64,000 nt of DNA. Origin: Trileptium ribeirensis (taxonomy: Eukaryota; Nematoda; Enoplea; Enoplida; Thoracostomopsidae). The position numbers were made by a program, and so were the translations under genes. The DNA lies in the NCBI GenBank assembly GCA_030248225.1, contig JASANE010012322.1:25040-89039 (forward strand), in the 5' to 3' direction. Positions 1 through 11,479 of the stretch are shown in pieces (within the stretch, counting starts at the first letter, position 1; every line of letters begins with the position of its first letter). The notes under the pieces are model-generated. The model was not told the origin of the DNA, did not search any database, and worked only from the letters and a program-made list of their open reading frames with translations.

Positions 1-885
1 ACCCACCCACGTCCCACCACAGGGGGTTCCCAGGGGTACATGGCTAAAATGGGCCATTTTTGGTCATTTTGCTCATAACTCGGCAACCCTTGAGCCGATT
101 TGAATCATTTTGATATCAAAATATGTTTCCTAGGAAGCTTTATTTATGGGTATATAAATTGTTTTGGTCGGGTTCCTATGGAGCATGGGGGACTTTAGCA
201 AATGGGCAAATTTCCAAAATTTTGGTCAAACTTTGTCGAGGTGTACCTATGTAACCACTCAAGCGATTCGGACGAAATTTGGTGTGTGAATAGAGCTACT
301 ACGGGGCGACCTGCGGAATGATTTGACGTAAGACCACTGCGCCAATTGGTATTTGAGGCCAAAGTTTTGGCGCGACGCCAAATATAGTCAACCGTGACAC
401 CACTTCTAACGGTATATTATAGATTTGAGGCTCAAAATAAGTTCATATGGGTTTTCGTGGTGCTGATTTCAAATGTTCACTGTATTTAGATGTATCTCTT
501 CGTGTAGAGGTAGTTATATCAATGGGTGAGACAAGGCGAGCGGTGCGAAAGAGACGAGTGCCATGCGGTCTGTACCAAATTCTGTTTATGTTTTCTGTGC
601 TACTGTGCTTTTGTTAGGATTGTTATATATACATAGATTACATTGGTGTTGTTCACGATTCGTAAGCAGTTCCGGGATAGAGTTAACCTTCGTAGGGTGC
701 GTATTAGATATCTGACTGTCAGTTTTGCTGCATCTATGCCTTATTAAACAGCACATTAATATTTTTTGGTGAATTTCATCTTTGTTTCGTAACAGGAATA
801 TATTTTTAATGAGTTGTTCCACTGTATGTTAACATTACAGTTTCTCATTTCTCCGAATTCATACACTTGGCGTGTCGTTAAGACT
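1..885 (+). repeat. Dispersed repeat family R1, copy 1
   Basis: The segment matches 47490-48390 in the same orientation over nearly its whole length. Both copies carry the same run: a block around 'CTCATAACTCGG', then 'CGATTCG' and 'GGGTGAGACAAGGCGA', then 'CTCATTTCTCCGAATTCAT' near the end. They differ by scattered substitutions and small indels. No terminal inverted repeat is visible and the left end may lie outside the window. No coding potential is evident. It is probably a non-autonomous mobile element or an old segmental copy. Confidence 0.8.
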
Positions 886-2678
886 TTAGTTGAAAGTCTC
901 GTAATTCAAGCGTTTCTGCTCGGCCAGGTCTGGTAGGGTATTTTTGGTACCTTACCAGTCCCGATCTACCATCATTATTTGTTGTATCTTGATTTGTTAT
1001 CCGTGAAAAACTTCAAATGTTGTAAAGGAATGTTTATATGTATATTTATACGTCCGGCCGGGTTTGGTAATGTATCTCGCGGTACCTTACCAGCCCCGAC
1101 ACGTGATTTGTGATAGTATTATTTTGCGTTGTGATTAGTATCATCTCTAAAAATGACATGACGGTATGAATTAGGAAAAAGATGCATTTAGGACATGTAT
1201 TAAAAATTGTCGCCCGAAGAACCATCGCCTCGCGACCCAAAGATAATAAAATCATTCCTCGTGACAAATCGAGTTGGGAAATACATTGGGAATCAGTTAA
1301 GTGACATAAGCTTTAAGACTCGGCTAGGATCATGGAAATTGGGACAGCCCTAGAGTGGATCATTGCTTCGGCAGTGGCCTGCTCGCGAGCCTAACCGTAG
1401 TTCTCCTTGTTTTTGAGAGAGGATAAATTTAAGGCTAAACTATTAAATCTAAGCAAATACACATAGGGCCATATTTTGTGACCAGTATATAGAGTTTTAG
1501 TACTGGGCCGTCAATATCATCGGTAGTGCGAAGATGCTTTTCTGCGAAGCTGGATACAAAATTCGTATATAGTACACTCGTGAACCAAGAAATTATTTCG
1601 GGTATATGGACATATATTAGGTTAAAGAGTTAAAGAAGTTATGATGGTCGATTCTCTTATACAAGAGGTTATTTGATTTTAATTAATTGGGCCGAGGCAA
1701 TGCCTTGACTGCGAAGAATAGAGGAAATGTGCTTTCATTTAATATGTTTATCGACCGTTAACCTACGGCTTACCTGAGTCCGCCAAACCGCGATCAGTTA
1801 GCTTTTGCTGCCTTGTCGTAGAGCGTTCACACGCTTATTCTAATTTTAATAAGGTAGACGTCCTTGAGTATTAGTTTTTGGTCTAGCTTGCGGCTGTTTA
1901 CTTTCGATTTTTGCAGGCTTTGGCCGTGGTCCGATCAGACACAAGTTACCTCTGTGAAATACTTGCTATGTTATTGTACCATGCCCATTACCTATGTGCA
2001 TTGATGTTACCGAATGGATTGCCGTATCATGTTAATTCGTATCGAATGTGTAACCGATTCGGTTGTAAATAAATAATCGTTGAAACCCATCGTGTTCTTG
2101 TGCTGATGGATTATATATGAAGCGAGGTATGAAATCGTCGCCCCAGTAAATGAACTGTAAATCATTTATTTCAGAAGGTCACAAGCCTCAGTGTGTTTCG
2201 TTGGCAAATCAGCGAGTACGACCGAGCTAACTGAATATGTGCGCGAGAGCTCCAAATGCCAATGTTGTCTCTGGATGTTCGGAGAACCACCCTCGGAATT
2301 TCATAGCTGATAAGAGCGCAACAATACTATTATATTAATATTAATATTATATACGATATTAATTCCAATGATACCACACGATATATAGCGAACTTAAAAT
2401 TACACACTGACAAAGATTCGAGAACATGAATATATATACTACTTCATGACATTCTAGAGAAAAAATAAAATTTTACAATATGTTGCAAACTTAAGCGCTG
2501 ACATTTCCAGAACCCTGATCTTTTTCGCTCTACTACAACAAGTTTCTGCCTTGCAATATTTGCAGTCAAAACAACATTTTTGAAGACTGCATGCTTTAAC
2601 AACACACATACACACACACTAAACCAGCGATACCACAACGACCAAATAATAATAACAACAACAATAATAATAATACGT
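886..2678. other. Non-coding stretch with a small palindromic doublet
   Basis: No supportable exon is seen. Two related stretches of about 50 bp at 921-970 and 1053-1103 each start with CGGCC and contain a GGTA...GGTACCTTACC partial palindrome followed by CAG-CCCGA. They look like a local duplication. Around 2330-2360 there is an AT-only run (TAATATTAATATTATAT). The last 100 bp before 2679 hold simple (CA)n and (AAT/AAC)n sequence. Confidence 0.5.
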
Positions 2679-2682
2679 ACAT

Positions 2683-3977
2683 GGGTCATTTCACGAAACC
2701 ATGTAATTTTAGTCGGGGGGGGGGGGCTACATCGACACTTTTTGGTCCATACCACCAGTCTTTTCGAAGGAAATTTAATGTCGCTGTGAGGTGTAGTAAT
2801 AGCATGTCCGACGGTTATAATGAGGTATGGTGGACCTCTGTACCACAAACATAGCAGGCGCCAGAGGCCCTCAACCCGGGTTGGCCAAATGAAGCCAAAA
2901 ACACATGTCCCAATATAAACGTTCGCCGTATCGCTAGCACGTGATACATATGTGTTTTTTCATTTCAATGTGATCCATTGGTATTTGCTAATTTTTCCGA
3001 AAAAACATGGGAGTAAGCATCGACACTGAAGCTGACGTCAAGCTTCCGAAAATTTTTTTCGTGACATGTGGCCCCGCGACCAAGGTCAAATCTGGCAGCC
3101 TTCAGACGCTGGTAAATAACGTCAAAGTGCATTAGCGCCAAAAATGCTATATATAACGGTAATCGTAATCAGTACATGTGTTATTGAAAAAAAGAATATC
3201 AACGTCTGTCCATGTGTTATTTCATTATGAGGTCGAAGGTCGTAAAATGCCAAAAATGGGGTATGCAAAATGTAGTCCCCCGACCTGACCAAACTTAAAT
3301 TTAAAAAAGCCAAATTTAGCATACAGCCTTACAATAGGCCGGATATAAACATAGTAAAGCCCCACTAGAATCGACCCATCTATTAAAAATTTTTAATGAA
3401 AATGTAGCCCCCCGACCTGGCCTGTAGCCCCCCGACCGCATGTATAATAAAAGTAATCCAAGGTCGCAAGAGTCATATTAGTATATAAGTTCATCATCAT
3501 TGCACTATGATATGAGGCCGTGCTGTTAACTGGCAGTTAGGGAACCCTTCTGCCTGCCCGCAAATCTATTACACACATTGTCCTTGGTATCATCACTTAA
3601 ATTAAGCTAGTCATAGATCAATTGTATTTGTTTTACACCAGCTTACATCTAGAATGTATAGAAGTAGCTAAAGTTTGGCGCGTTGCATGTTGTAGGAAGC
3701 TTTAGCCCCCCCCGACCTGAGGTGTAGCCCCCCGACTCAACACCTATCCGGGTGGCAATTTTTGCAGTGCCTAAGGATCTGCCTGAAATTTTTTCTCGGA
3801 CGTCCCCCGCTCATGGTTGGTTTGTGAGCATAAAATGGTATCTGTAGGTGCTGTCTCCGTTGCGCTAGAAAAACTTCTGCGATAGGCTTGTTCTAAATTG
3901 GTAGATTTTTAACCCCAAGAATGCCCTAGCAGCATCAATTTTAGGTCATTTTAGTCCATGGTTTCATGAAATGACCC
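2683..3977. mobile_element. Non-autonomous DNA transposon with ~21-bp terminal inverted repeats (family R2)
   Basis: The left end reads GGGTCATTTCACGAAACCAT and the right end is its reverse complement with one mismatch (ATGGTTTCATGAAATGACCC). The 4-bp word ACAT flanks both ends (2679-2682 and 3978-3981), a candidate target-site duplication. The interior has no long open frame. It carries repeated 14-15 bp words of the type TGTAGCCCCCCGACC (near 3270, 3402, 3421, 3701 and 3721), and the reverse-complement word GTCGGGGGGCTACA sits next to the left end near 2712. Such subterminal repeats often bind transposase. Partial copies lie at 12162-12477 and 16907-18057. The superfamily is not assigned. 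Confidence 0.75.
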
Positions 3978-3981
3978 ACAT

Positions 3982-5326
3982 GTTCGTACGGCCAACTGGA
4001 CCAGACGGCACAGCTGTTCAGTCCCCCATTTTGCCACAGTAGTATCATGTCGGCGACTTACTCGTCCAATCCGACGGCATCCGAACACGTCCCACGAAGC
4101 TCTCCAGCGGCTTGCTACGCTCCGTATCTTCTTCGGTCTGATCGCGAAATATTGTTCAAAGTCGATGATTTTGGTCCGCGCTTGAGATTACGATAGACTG
4201 CGTTTTGTAGTTTGGTGGTGCAGTAGCGTTCCGAGCTAGCAAGAAGAGCAGAGTTTCAGCTGAATACGTCCGCTACTTAGTGAGAATGAAATTTACGATC
4301 AGTGTTTTGGGGCTGGTGTGTTCATTCGCGATTGTTTATGAATCCACTTTTCATGTTTATATATTAGCCAATGCGATTGGATTTTGGTTGAGTTGGGCGC
4401 TGAAGGGAAAACCATATAGATTTTGTGCGATAGACAGAGGCCGTTGGACGAACGATTATCTTTGAGAGAATTCTGTTCATGTCAGTAGCTGCTATCGTTT
4501 GGCTCAGACACCCGATAGGGTTGAAACATAGCTATAAGTTTAGGTCACACGAGTGTTTTTGGACGTCTGTAGACTCGCAAAATTTGGAGCGAAAAGAAAT
4601 TGTTTTATTTAGAGACCGCGTTTATCGATAGCGTTATTTTTAATGGGTTGCTCGTGGCTTGTCTAGATATAAGGGAACCTGATTGTAGATAAATGTATCG
4701 TTTTTACTGCAGTGAACAAAAAAGCTAAAATACGATTAAATGGGCAATGTTTCATTACTTGAAAAACATGAAATGTTGACAATATTTTAAATCCCATCAG
4801 TCGACTAAATTTTGTAAATTGTTTTGGTCGCGATAGTTGCACCGTCTCTGAGTCCACCTATTAACTGTTTAGGCGTTTTTAAAAACCCGAATGCTGAGCA
4901 TTTTTAGATTGTGGTTTTGCGAAAAGTTTTGCTGTCAAAATTCGGGTTCAGGGCCCCCATGGTCCAGATGGCAAACTTTTTATTGGATAAGCCAGTATTT
5001 CTTGACCTACACAGTATTGTCTGTGTTGCTGTTATAAAGTTGTTTCTTGTCTGTGGGCATATTCTTTGTTTGCATAAAGGGTTTAAAATTCTTTTAAATA
5101 TAATGAGCAAGTTTTGAGGAAGCTGAGAGTATATTATTTTCGCCGACTACTATATCATTCGAATTGAAAAATAATTTTTGAGCAGTACCTCTGTTTGTGT
5201 TTGTTTGACAATCACCGGCTAAGAATCTGCGCCCACTGAATTGATGGAACATTGTTTTCTATGCAAGCAATGAAGGGGAGCTGATGATGGGAGGAAAGAT
5301 ATATTGTCGCCGATGTGTCGTTTCAG
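3982..5326. other. Non-coding or undetermined sequence upstream of the first visible exon
   Basis: A 49-codon open frame with ATG at 4047 and stop at 4194-4196 has fairly non-repetitive, coding-like composition (Ser/Pro/Arg-rich). A 61-codon frame at 4280-4465 starts with a hydrophobic stretch resembling a signal peptide. Neither has a good splice donor or a recognisable family, so neither is called as a gene. An upstream exon of the gene starting at 5327 (which needs phase 0 input) could be outside the window. Confidence 0.3.
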
Positions 5327-5483
5327 GTTGTTGCCTGTGTGACCAAGGTTTCGCTGTCGCGTCTGCATTTGATGGATGTCATGAATGAAGACGATATCAA
5401 GCAACTGCTCAAATTGTGCATTCAGTCGGAAGACATTTGGTTCAAACATAGCATTTTGACGCTCGTTCAGGATATGCTCAAGC
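5327..5483 (+). CDS. Exon a of an unidentified multi-exon gene (helical repeat segment, weakly BIRC6-like)
   Basis: The exon is bounded by a TTTCAG acceptor and a GTAAGT donor and encodes 52 codons plus one base (phase 0 in, phase 1 out). The peptide (VVACVTKV...LVQDMLK) is amphipathic and helical, with leucine-rich spacing like HEAT/armadillo repeats. From memory, the order of features HL..V.NE....LL.L, then a tryptophan, then S.LT..QD.L, parallels a stretch in the middle of BIRC6/BRUCE, the giant IAP-type ubiquitin-conjugating enzyme. That is a recollected similarity, not a search result, so no symbol is given. The nine exons called between here and 22314 are on one strand, join with matching phases and give 612 codons without a stop. 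No start codon or terminal exon is visible. Confidence 0.65.
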
Positions 5484-6726
5484 GTAAGTGTCCTGGGTTG
5501 TTTGTTTTCGTTTGTAGTATCCTAAAATGTTTTAATCCAACCCGACCAACACTGCCTTCAGCTTTACTAATTCGGGGCTAAAACATTTATACACGGTAAA
5601 TATACTATAAAAGGGCTTTTTGTTTTAGCAGAGTAACGTTTTCTCATTTTTGCAGAGACGAAAAGCTGTGACTGTTGGAACGTTGTGATGATAGGTAATA
5701 TGAGCCTGTCTGGGCCACTGTGCATCTTTTGCGCCGACTCAAGTCCGAGCTCAATTCTGTTCTGCAATACCCTTAGCCTATCCTAGCATTATGCAGAAGA
5801 TTCAGATAATGTCCGTCTCCCTTCGCTTGCTTATGCCCCCTACCATAGCCTTCAAGCCAGAATTTATGGGATTCTTATTTCGTCTTCCAATCACCAAAAA
5901 AACTCTCGAAATTTGCAAATAACCGTTTTCAGAAAAAATTAGAGTATGAAGGACTATATTTGACGATACATTAGTCAAGTTTAGTGCTTTTCTCGCAAAC
6001 GCCTTTGCGTTGATAGTATTTAAGAGCTCGGAGTAAATTGTAACAAATTTGTTGATTTAAGGAGGGAATTCTTTGGTAAAGCTGTGTTGCTTGATACAGA
6101 TGCCCCCGATCTTCAACCGAACAAAATTCTAGGTTTCCTTAATTGAACTTTTTTGGAAATTTAAATTCATGCAGGATTTCGCAATGGGCAACTTCTGGCC
6201 TGAGCGGATGGTTAATACAACCATTCAACCCTCCATCATGCTACTACTACTAAGAGCTCGGAAAAACTATGATCCTAATATAGTCTTATTCATAACTAAA
6301 ATTCCAGGAATTGAGTGATTTTATGGTGTCAAAATTGAGCATTCTTATCTCCCGGAAACGCCTCTGAATGGTAATTGTGCGCCCGTTGGCGGTTTAGGAT
6401 AATGAATCGAATGATTTTAGTAGGGTAAATGACTCTATTTTCCCCATGGTACCAAGCAAGAAGCAGACAAGCAAGAAAATAACTTTAATTTGTGAAAACT
6501 TTGAAAATTTTTTTCCATGCTCTTTTCAAAACAAATTGACTTACGGTTTTGCAAATAGCAGAACGCAACCCCAAACGTAAGAGCTTTACCGTCATGTTAA
6601 GTTATCGAAATTGCATCATCCTGTTGGAGAGTTGTGTGAAACAGATGGACAACTGCAAATTCGCGAAACTCAAGTTGAGGAATTTCTCTTTGTCACATAC
6701 AGTTTCATTGAGGTTATCGGTTTTAG
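5484..6726 (+). other. Intron between exons a and b
   Basis: No clear internal exon is seen. A short candidate at 5655-5693 (TTTTGCAG acceptor, GTAATA-like donor) would encode about a dozen residues, Cys- and Trp-containing. It is phase-compatible but too short to support. The remainder is AT-rich and unremarkable. Confidence 0.4.
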
Positions 6727-6975
6727 TGGAATACCGGTGCGCGTCTCAGGCAGCTGCTGCCGTGGCCGTATCTGACGAAACGACGGTAGGATATGACGTA
6801 GCATCGGCAAGCAAGTCGTTGTTTCGGGTCAAAGACGAGTTGCTTGCACTCAATTCGCGACTCAAAGATGCTGTGTCGAACATTGTTGGATCCGACACAG
6901 CCCGTGCGAGTACAGACAATCCGGGTAGCGCGTTTGATGATTATGCAGCCACGAAGAAAGAAACACATATCTTTG
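6727..6975 (+). CDS. Exon b of the unidentified multi-exon gene
   Basis: The acceptor is CGGTTTTAG and the donor GTAGGT. Starting at 6727 the exon needs one base from exon a and then reads 82 codons plus one base, so the phases agree. A second acceptor (GTCTCAG, exon start 6750) is in the same frame but would not match the phase 1 end of exon a. The peptide has an Ala-rich start, then DETTVGYDVASAS, then a charged helical region (FRVKDELLALNSRLKDAV) and a polar tail. The 'TVG-DV' word after an Ala-rich run again parallels BIRC6 as remembered. Domain content is unknown. Confidence 0.62.
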
Positions 6976-8058
6976 GTAGGTCGTCGGTAGTAGTAAATTA
7001 GTGCTTTTGTTATAGCCAGGGTGCATATACTTTTGCGAGATACTAGCGATATATTATGGATTTGCGCTAAGGACTGTATTTTCATGAAATAGTAGACTGT
7101 AATATTGCTGCTATCTGTGATTTTGAATGGTCGATCAACCCTCCAGTTCCAACCTGGGGGAACCGTAAATAACCGGGACACCTGAGGAGCCTTATAATTA
7201 GCTTTTATCGTGTTTTCGTGACTTTACAACACTTTTATCCGTGCTATTGTTGCGTATTATTTACCAATTGATGAAAATGGCCGAGCTTCAGTTTGCATGG
7301 ATAGTCTAAATATAAGCAATAATGTTGAATTTTGTTATAACTGTTTTTTTATGTAGGACGATCATTTTTTATGTCACATCAAAATCCCTGTCCCTGGCGG
7401 TGCTAGGTTGTTGACGTTGGGAAGTTGAAATTTACATAGTTCAAACGCCGCAACATTGGAGGAGATCGAAAATCCCCAACCCGCCGTTACTGATTGGATG
7501 ACCAGTTACTGATACGTCTTTCATGGAATGGCCATTGTAGATGGTACTATTCGCTAATGTCTCTCGATTAGTTTTATTACATGGACGAATGCTTGAGTCC
7601 GTTTTAGGTGCGTGCACTGGGTTGTTCTTTTATCAAGTCGAGTTAATGGTCGTAAACACGACGAATGTACGCGAAAAAATGATTTTCCGTTATGTACGCG
7701 AACAATGGTTTGTGATAAATAATCATAGGTGCTGTTGGCGGTCGCTATTTTGCGATTTAGAATCAGTTTTCTGATCGGATACATGGGAAAACGCGATTAC
7801 CAATCGTGTTTTTGCGTGTACTACAATACACCCGTAGACCGCGAACGTAGCTGTCCTATTTAGCATGCCATTCGGCGAATGCAGAAAACCGTGCGAATTG
7901 GAGAAATGTCGCATATTCCGTTCGTTCTTCGTAGGGACCTTGTTCGTATTCACTGAAATGGCAGAAATGTGAATGCGAACGATGTAGTTTGCGGTTTTGA
8001 CAAAATAACAACCATGGTGCTAAAGTGGTCTCATACAATAATAATATAGTTTTTTTAG
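6976..8058 (+). other. Intron between exons b and c
   Basis: The sequence is AT-rich intronic DNA with several short open frames on both strands (for example 7541-7774 plus and 7856-8134 minus). Their overlap, lack of splice signals and lack of family resemblance mark them as chance frames. No repeat family was recognised here. Confidence 0.4.
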
Positions 8059-8218
8059 GAAATACAGACAAATCGCACATGGAGTCTTCGCAGTTGCATC
8101 CGGACACACCAGCTTTAGCGTCATCGGCTATCAAAAATGTAGTCTTGGGCGTTGTACCGATTGCGTTTCATAATTGTCAAATGCCTGAGCAATTACGATT
8201 GCACTATGTGCAACAACT
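8059..8218 (+). CDS. Exon c of the unidentified multi-exon gene
   Basis: A run of seven T residues plus AG forms the acceptor, and the donor is GTAAGT. The exon takes one base from exon b (giving Gly) and ends after two bases of a Leu codon (phase 2). It encodes GNTDKSHMESSQLHP and then a hydrophobic, helical stretch (ALASSAIKNVVLGVVPIAFH) followed by a polar helix ending in LHYVQQL. The composition and splice sites are convincing but the family is not recognised. The hydrophobic part is too polar at its edges to be a clear membrane segment; a helical repeat is likelier. Confidence 0.65.
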
Positions 8219-8660
8219 GTAAGTAGAGCAACTGCAGAGTCACACAAACATTGTATCACGCAGAGGTGGTTGTTCTCTTCATCTCTGGCTACTGACGCCG
8301 TTTCGCCTTAAAACTCTTCTTCCTTAACTATGTTTACCCTTAAAATTTTCATATTTTCACAATCAACGAACATACAGGCTAATTTTATTCAGTTCTGACA
8401 TTTTTATTGCATATCGTAAAAAACGTGCCCCAGTTGACAAAAAATATCATTTGTGAAACTTCCATCCCCGTCCCAAAAATTTGAAAAATTTCTTTGAAAA
8501 AAGAAATTTCTTTAAAACATTAAACCACAGATGTTTCGACGGCTTTTCAGGGGCGATTTATTAATAGTTGTGTTTACACAGCGTTTTCAGAGGACATTTT
8601 TGTTTATAACCTTTCAGTTGTTTGGCCGTTCCCGGGATTTCTGCAAGTATCTTCTCTCAG

Positions 8661-8741
8661 GAATTGCATGGGTCGTGGCGACTCATTGATTACGGGTTCC
8701 ATCAAGCTGTGGTCGTCGGAGTGTATTGATAATTCCGATGT
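8661..8741 (+). CDS. Exon d (81 nt, possible cassette exon) of the unidentified gene
   Basis: The acceptor has a strong pyrimidine tract (CTTCTCTCAG). The donor is GTAAAG after GATGT. The exon is 81 nt, phase 2 in and phase 2 out, so it can be skipped without changing the frame: exon c can also join directly to exon e. The peptide LNCMGRGDSLITGSIKLWSS contains GSIKLW, which resembles the end of a WD40 blade, but a single such match is weak. The donor is weaker than those of its neighbours, which fits alternative use. Confidence 0.5.
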
Positions 8742-10166
8742 GTAAAGTATCCAGTGATATGGTGCTAAAATGGACAGTCCTAGTGGACTAGACGATGGGG
8801 CTAAATGGATTTGTCATCATCTGGCCTTTGTTGAATTTCTATACAGATGTGTTACGCATGAATTTGATACTTTAGAACGGTTCTTTATTGATTCGTTTAA
8901 TTTGAAAAACTTATATTTAGGAATCTTAAGCTTCGCGATATCAGGCTTCCGCAATACACTTATACGTGCTGGACCATACTCAATTCCAGCTTTTTTCAGG
9001 TTGATTCTCTCACGTAGATACAGATTGGTACCGCACCAATTTATTATGCGTTTAGAAGCTTGCACCCTTTCCCCCTGTTTATTCATGTGTCATATTTCAA
9101 AATCCTATGGATCCGAAGTAATTACTACGCCGATTAATTCTGTTCGGCAAAATTTTTAGCAAATGGACAGCCTGTATTACACCTATGTACAATATTACTT
9201 AGCTAGTTGCCCTGCTCTTTTTCAATAGCCCAATACATATTCAAATGCAGCTACTATCAGAATTAAATGCATTATCTAATCGAACGCGAAAAAATCGAAC
9301 GATTTTCGTTTAAAGTAGATTCGTTAAATTAAACGCAAACTAACGTCTTTCAATTCAAAATTATTTTTTTTATTTTAACGCGATCGAACTTGTCAAGGCG
9401 TTTTGACACAGCCAAATTTCTTGCCCAAAATTTGAGCTCAAATTTTAATCAAAATTTTACAACATCTTTTTTACGTTTTTGGTAAATTTGAGCACATGAA
9501 CACTGTTCAAATTTTTCAAGGATATTCCTTTAGCCAATCATCAACGACATGCAGTACCTGAAAAAAGTATGAGCTCAAATTTTGAAACATCGCATTTTTT
9601 CTTTTAAAATCACCTCCAAATTTTGAGCTTGGATTTTAAGCTCATAATTTGACCAAAAAGTTCGAGCATGTGAACACGCCTTTAAATTAATCGCAAACGA
9701 TCGATTCTTGTTTAAACAAAAACGATCGAATCTTTCGATTTTTGAAGACTTAATTCTAATTGTAACTGTATAGTGCAGCTAAATTACAATTACAAAGCAA
9801 ACGGCACTTTAGTCTGTATTCTTGTTAGTCTTTTCTTAGCTCGATGGAGTGTCGTTGTGTCGGCCCAGGTAGTCTTCCTATGGACCGGGAGCGGGTCATT
9901 TTCAGGGGCAGGGAGAGTGCAAAAAAGGACAATAAAATGTTGTAGGTAATTTTCAGAGCATCTTGGTAGCATTTTTAGATCATTTTTGCCGCAAAATGGG
10001 CTGATAATGAATAAAGAATTTGTGGTTATGCATTAACGGTGCTGTAGAATTTCAGTATTTCTACAGGCGTGCACCGACTCGAGGGGGTGGACTTCAGAAA
10101 TGGGATCAAGTCGGTTTCGTGGACCTCCTCAGGCCTCGTGGAGTGATAACCCAGAGTTAACATTTG
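8742..10166. other. Intron sequence with one unplaced open frame
   Basis: A 129-codon frame runs 8770-9159 on the plus strand, and an overlapping 89-codon frame runs 9086-8817 on the minus strand (KKAGIEYGPARISVLRKPD...). One of them may be a remnant of a mobile-element protein; I cannot name either. From 9280 to 9740 the sequence is strongly AT-rich with repeated 'TTTGAGC' and 'CGATCGAA' words (decayed inverted or tandem pieces). Around 9880-9920 the composition is slightly more GC-rich without a gene. Confidence 0.35.
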
Positions 10167-10170
10167 AATT

Positions 10171-10968
10171 TAGTTGCGAATTTTAATGCAAAATGTGAAC
10201 TGGGCGAAGCTTCGAACCAATTTTGGCTCATTTCCCGTGGTCCTACTCCGAGTTCCGTCTTGCTATTCACTTCTTGTATATCCTTTTAATTTATTTAAAT
10301 AATTTAGTTGCGAATTTTAATGCAAAATGTGAACTGGGCGAAGCTTCGAACCAATTTTGGCTCATTTCCCGTGGTCCTACTCCGAGCTCCGTCTTGCTAT
10401 TCACTTCTTGTATATCCTTTTAATTTATTTAAATAATTTAGTTGCGAATTTTAATGCAAAATGTGAACTGGGCGAAGCTTCGAACCAATTTTGGCTCATT
10501 TCCCGTGGTCCTACTCCGAGCTCCGTCTTGCTATTCACTTCTTGTATATCCTTTTAATTTATTTAAATAATTTAGTTGCGAATTTTAATGCAAAATGTGA
10601 ACTGGGCGAAGCTTCGAACCAATTTTGGCTCATTTCCCGTGGTCCTACAGATTAGAGCTCCGTCTTGCTATTCACTTCTTGTATATCCTTTTAATTTATT
10701 TAAATAATTTAGTTGCGAATTTTAATGCAAAATGTGAACTGGGCGAAGCTTCGAACCAATTTTGGCTCATTTCCCGTGGTCCTACTCCGAGCTCCGTCTT
10801 GCTATTCACTTCTTGTATATCCTTTTAATTTATTTAAATAATTTAGTTGCGAATTTTAATGCAAAATGTGAACTGGGCGAAGCTTCGAACCAATTTTGGC
10901 TCATTTCCCGTGGTCCTACAGATTAGAGCTCCGTCTTGCTATTCACTTCCTTTTAATTTATTTAAATA
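10171..10968 (+). repeat. Tandem array of six 134-bp units
   Basis: The word TAGTTGCGAATTTTAATGCA recurs at 10171, 10305, 10439, 10573, 10710 and 10844. The spacing is therefore 134 bp, except 137 after the fourth unit, where ACTCCGAG is replaced by ACAGATTAGAG. The same variant occurs in unit six. The last unit is truncated within 'CACTTCCTTTTAATT'. Units are nearly identical, so the array is recent. Three nearly identical short frames (66-67 codons) across it are repeat by-products. It lies inside the intron between exons d and e. Confidence 0.95.
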
Positions 10969-11364
10969 ACCATTGTAAATTTAATATAGAGGATTTTGTG
11001 TTATTGGGTCATAAGCATCAGTGTGAAGCAGGGAATTTTATTAAAGTGGCGATTTATACGGGCAAATTATTTTGAAATTGCTCGGGGACACCGTAGCTTT
11101 AGGTAGGAGGCAGCTTTCCTCTTCATATTTTTAACAAACTTCTACGTATAGATCTCTAAGTTTTTGTACTAGAAGCTTTGTCATAGGTGCTGTATTTTTG
11201 AGGTAAACATTGCATGCTTTAATATCACGGGGGTAGTGCGAAAAATATTTATTTTAGAAAATTCAGGCAAAATATATTGTCGAAAATATGTTGGCTTGTC
11301 TCGCTGCTTGTAGTATCTGGGAAATGGACAATGAGGGCAATTTTATTATTTTTGTTTATTCCAG

Positions 11365-11479
11365 ATGTTCGGAAATGATCCTTGCCAGCATTAATAGCGG
11401 CGCCTCATTTAATGTAATTCCCTCGATCATTTCTCAGGCACGAAATTGCGAAAAACAACTGGCTGGCGTATGCAAATCG
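11365..11479 (+). CDS. Exon e of the unidentified multi-exon gene
   Basis: The acceptor is TTTGTTTATTCCAG and the donor GTACGTGG. One base completes the split codon from exon d (or c), followed by 38 codons ending in phase 0. The peptide is CSEMILASINSGASFNVIPS and then IISQARNCEKQLAGVCKS, helical with three cysteines. No family is recognised. An internal TCTCAG at the 'SQ' position could act as a shorter alternative acceptor. Confidence 0.6.

Noticed and set aside
1345..1400. U6-like or tRNA-like wording (TTGCTTCGGCAG)
   Set aside because: Only about a dozen bases agree with U6 and no downstream U6 or cloverleaf structure follows.
5655..5693. Micro-exon between exons a and b
   Set aside because: It is phase-compatible and flanked by AG/GT but too short and unsupported; direct joining of a and b already works.
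6750..6975. Shorter form of exon b starting at the GTCTCAG acceptor
   Set aside because: Its phase 0 start does not match the phase 1 end of exon a. The acceptor at 6726 gives a consistent join.
8770..9159. 129-codon plus frame and overlapping 89-codon minus frame as a gene
   Set aside because: No splice signals, start context or family resemblance; the two frames compete for the same bases. Left as an unplaced open frame.
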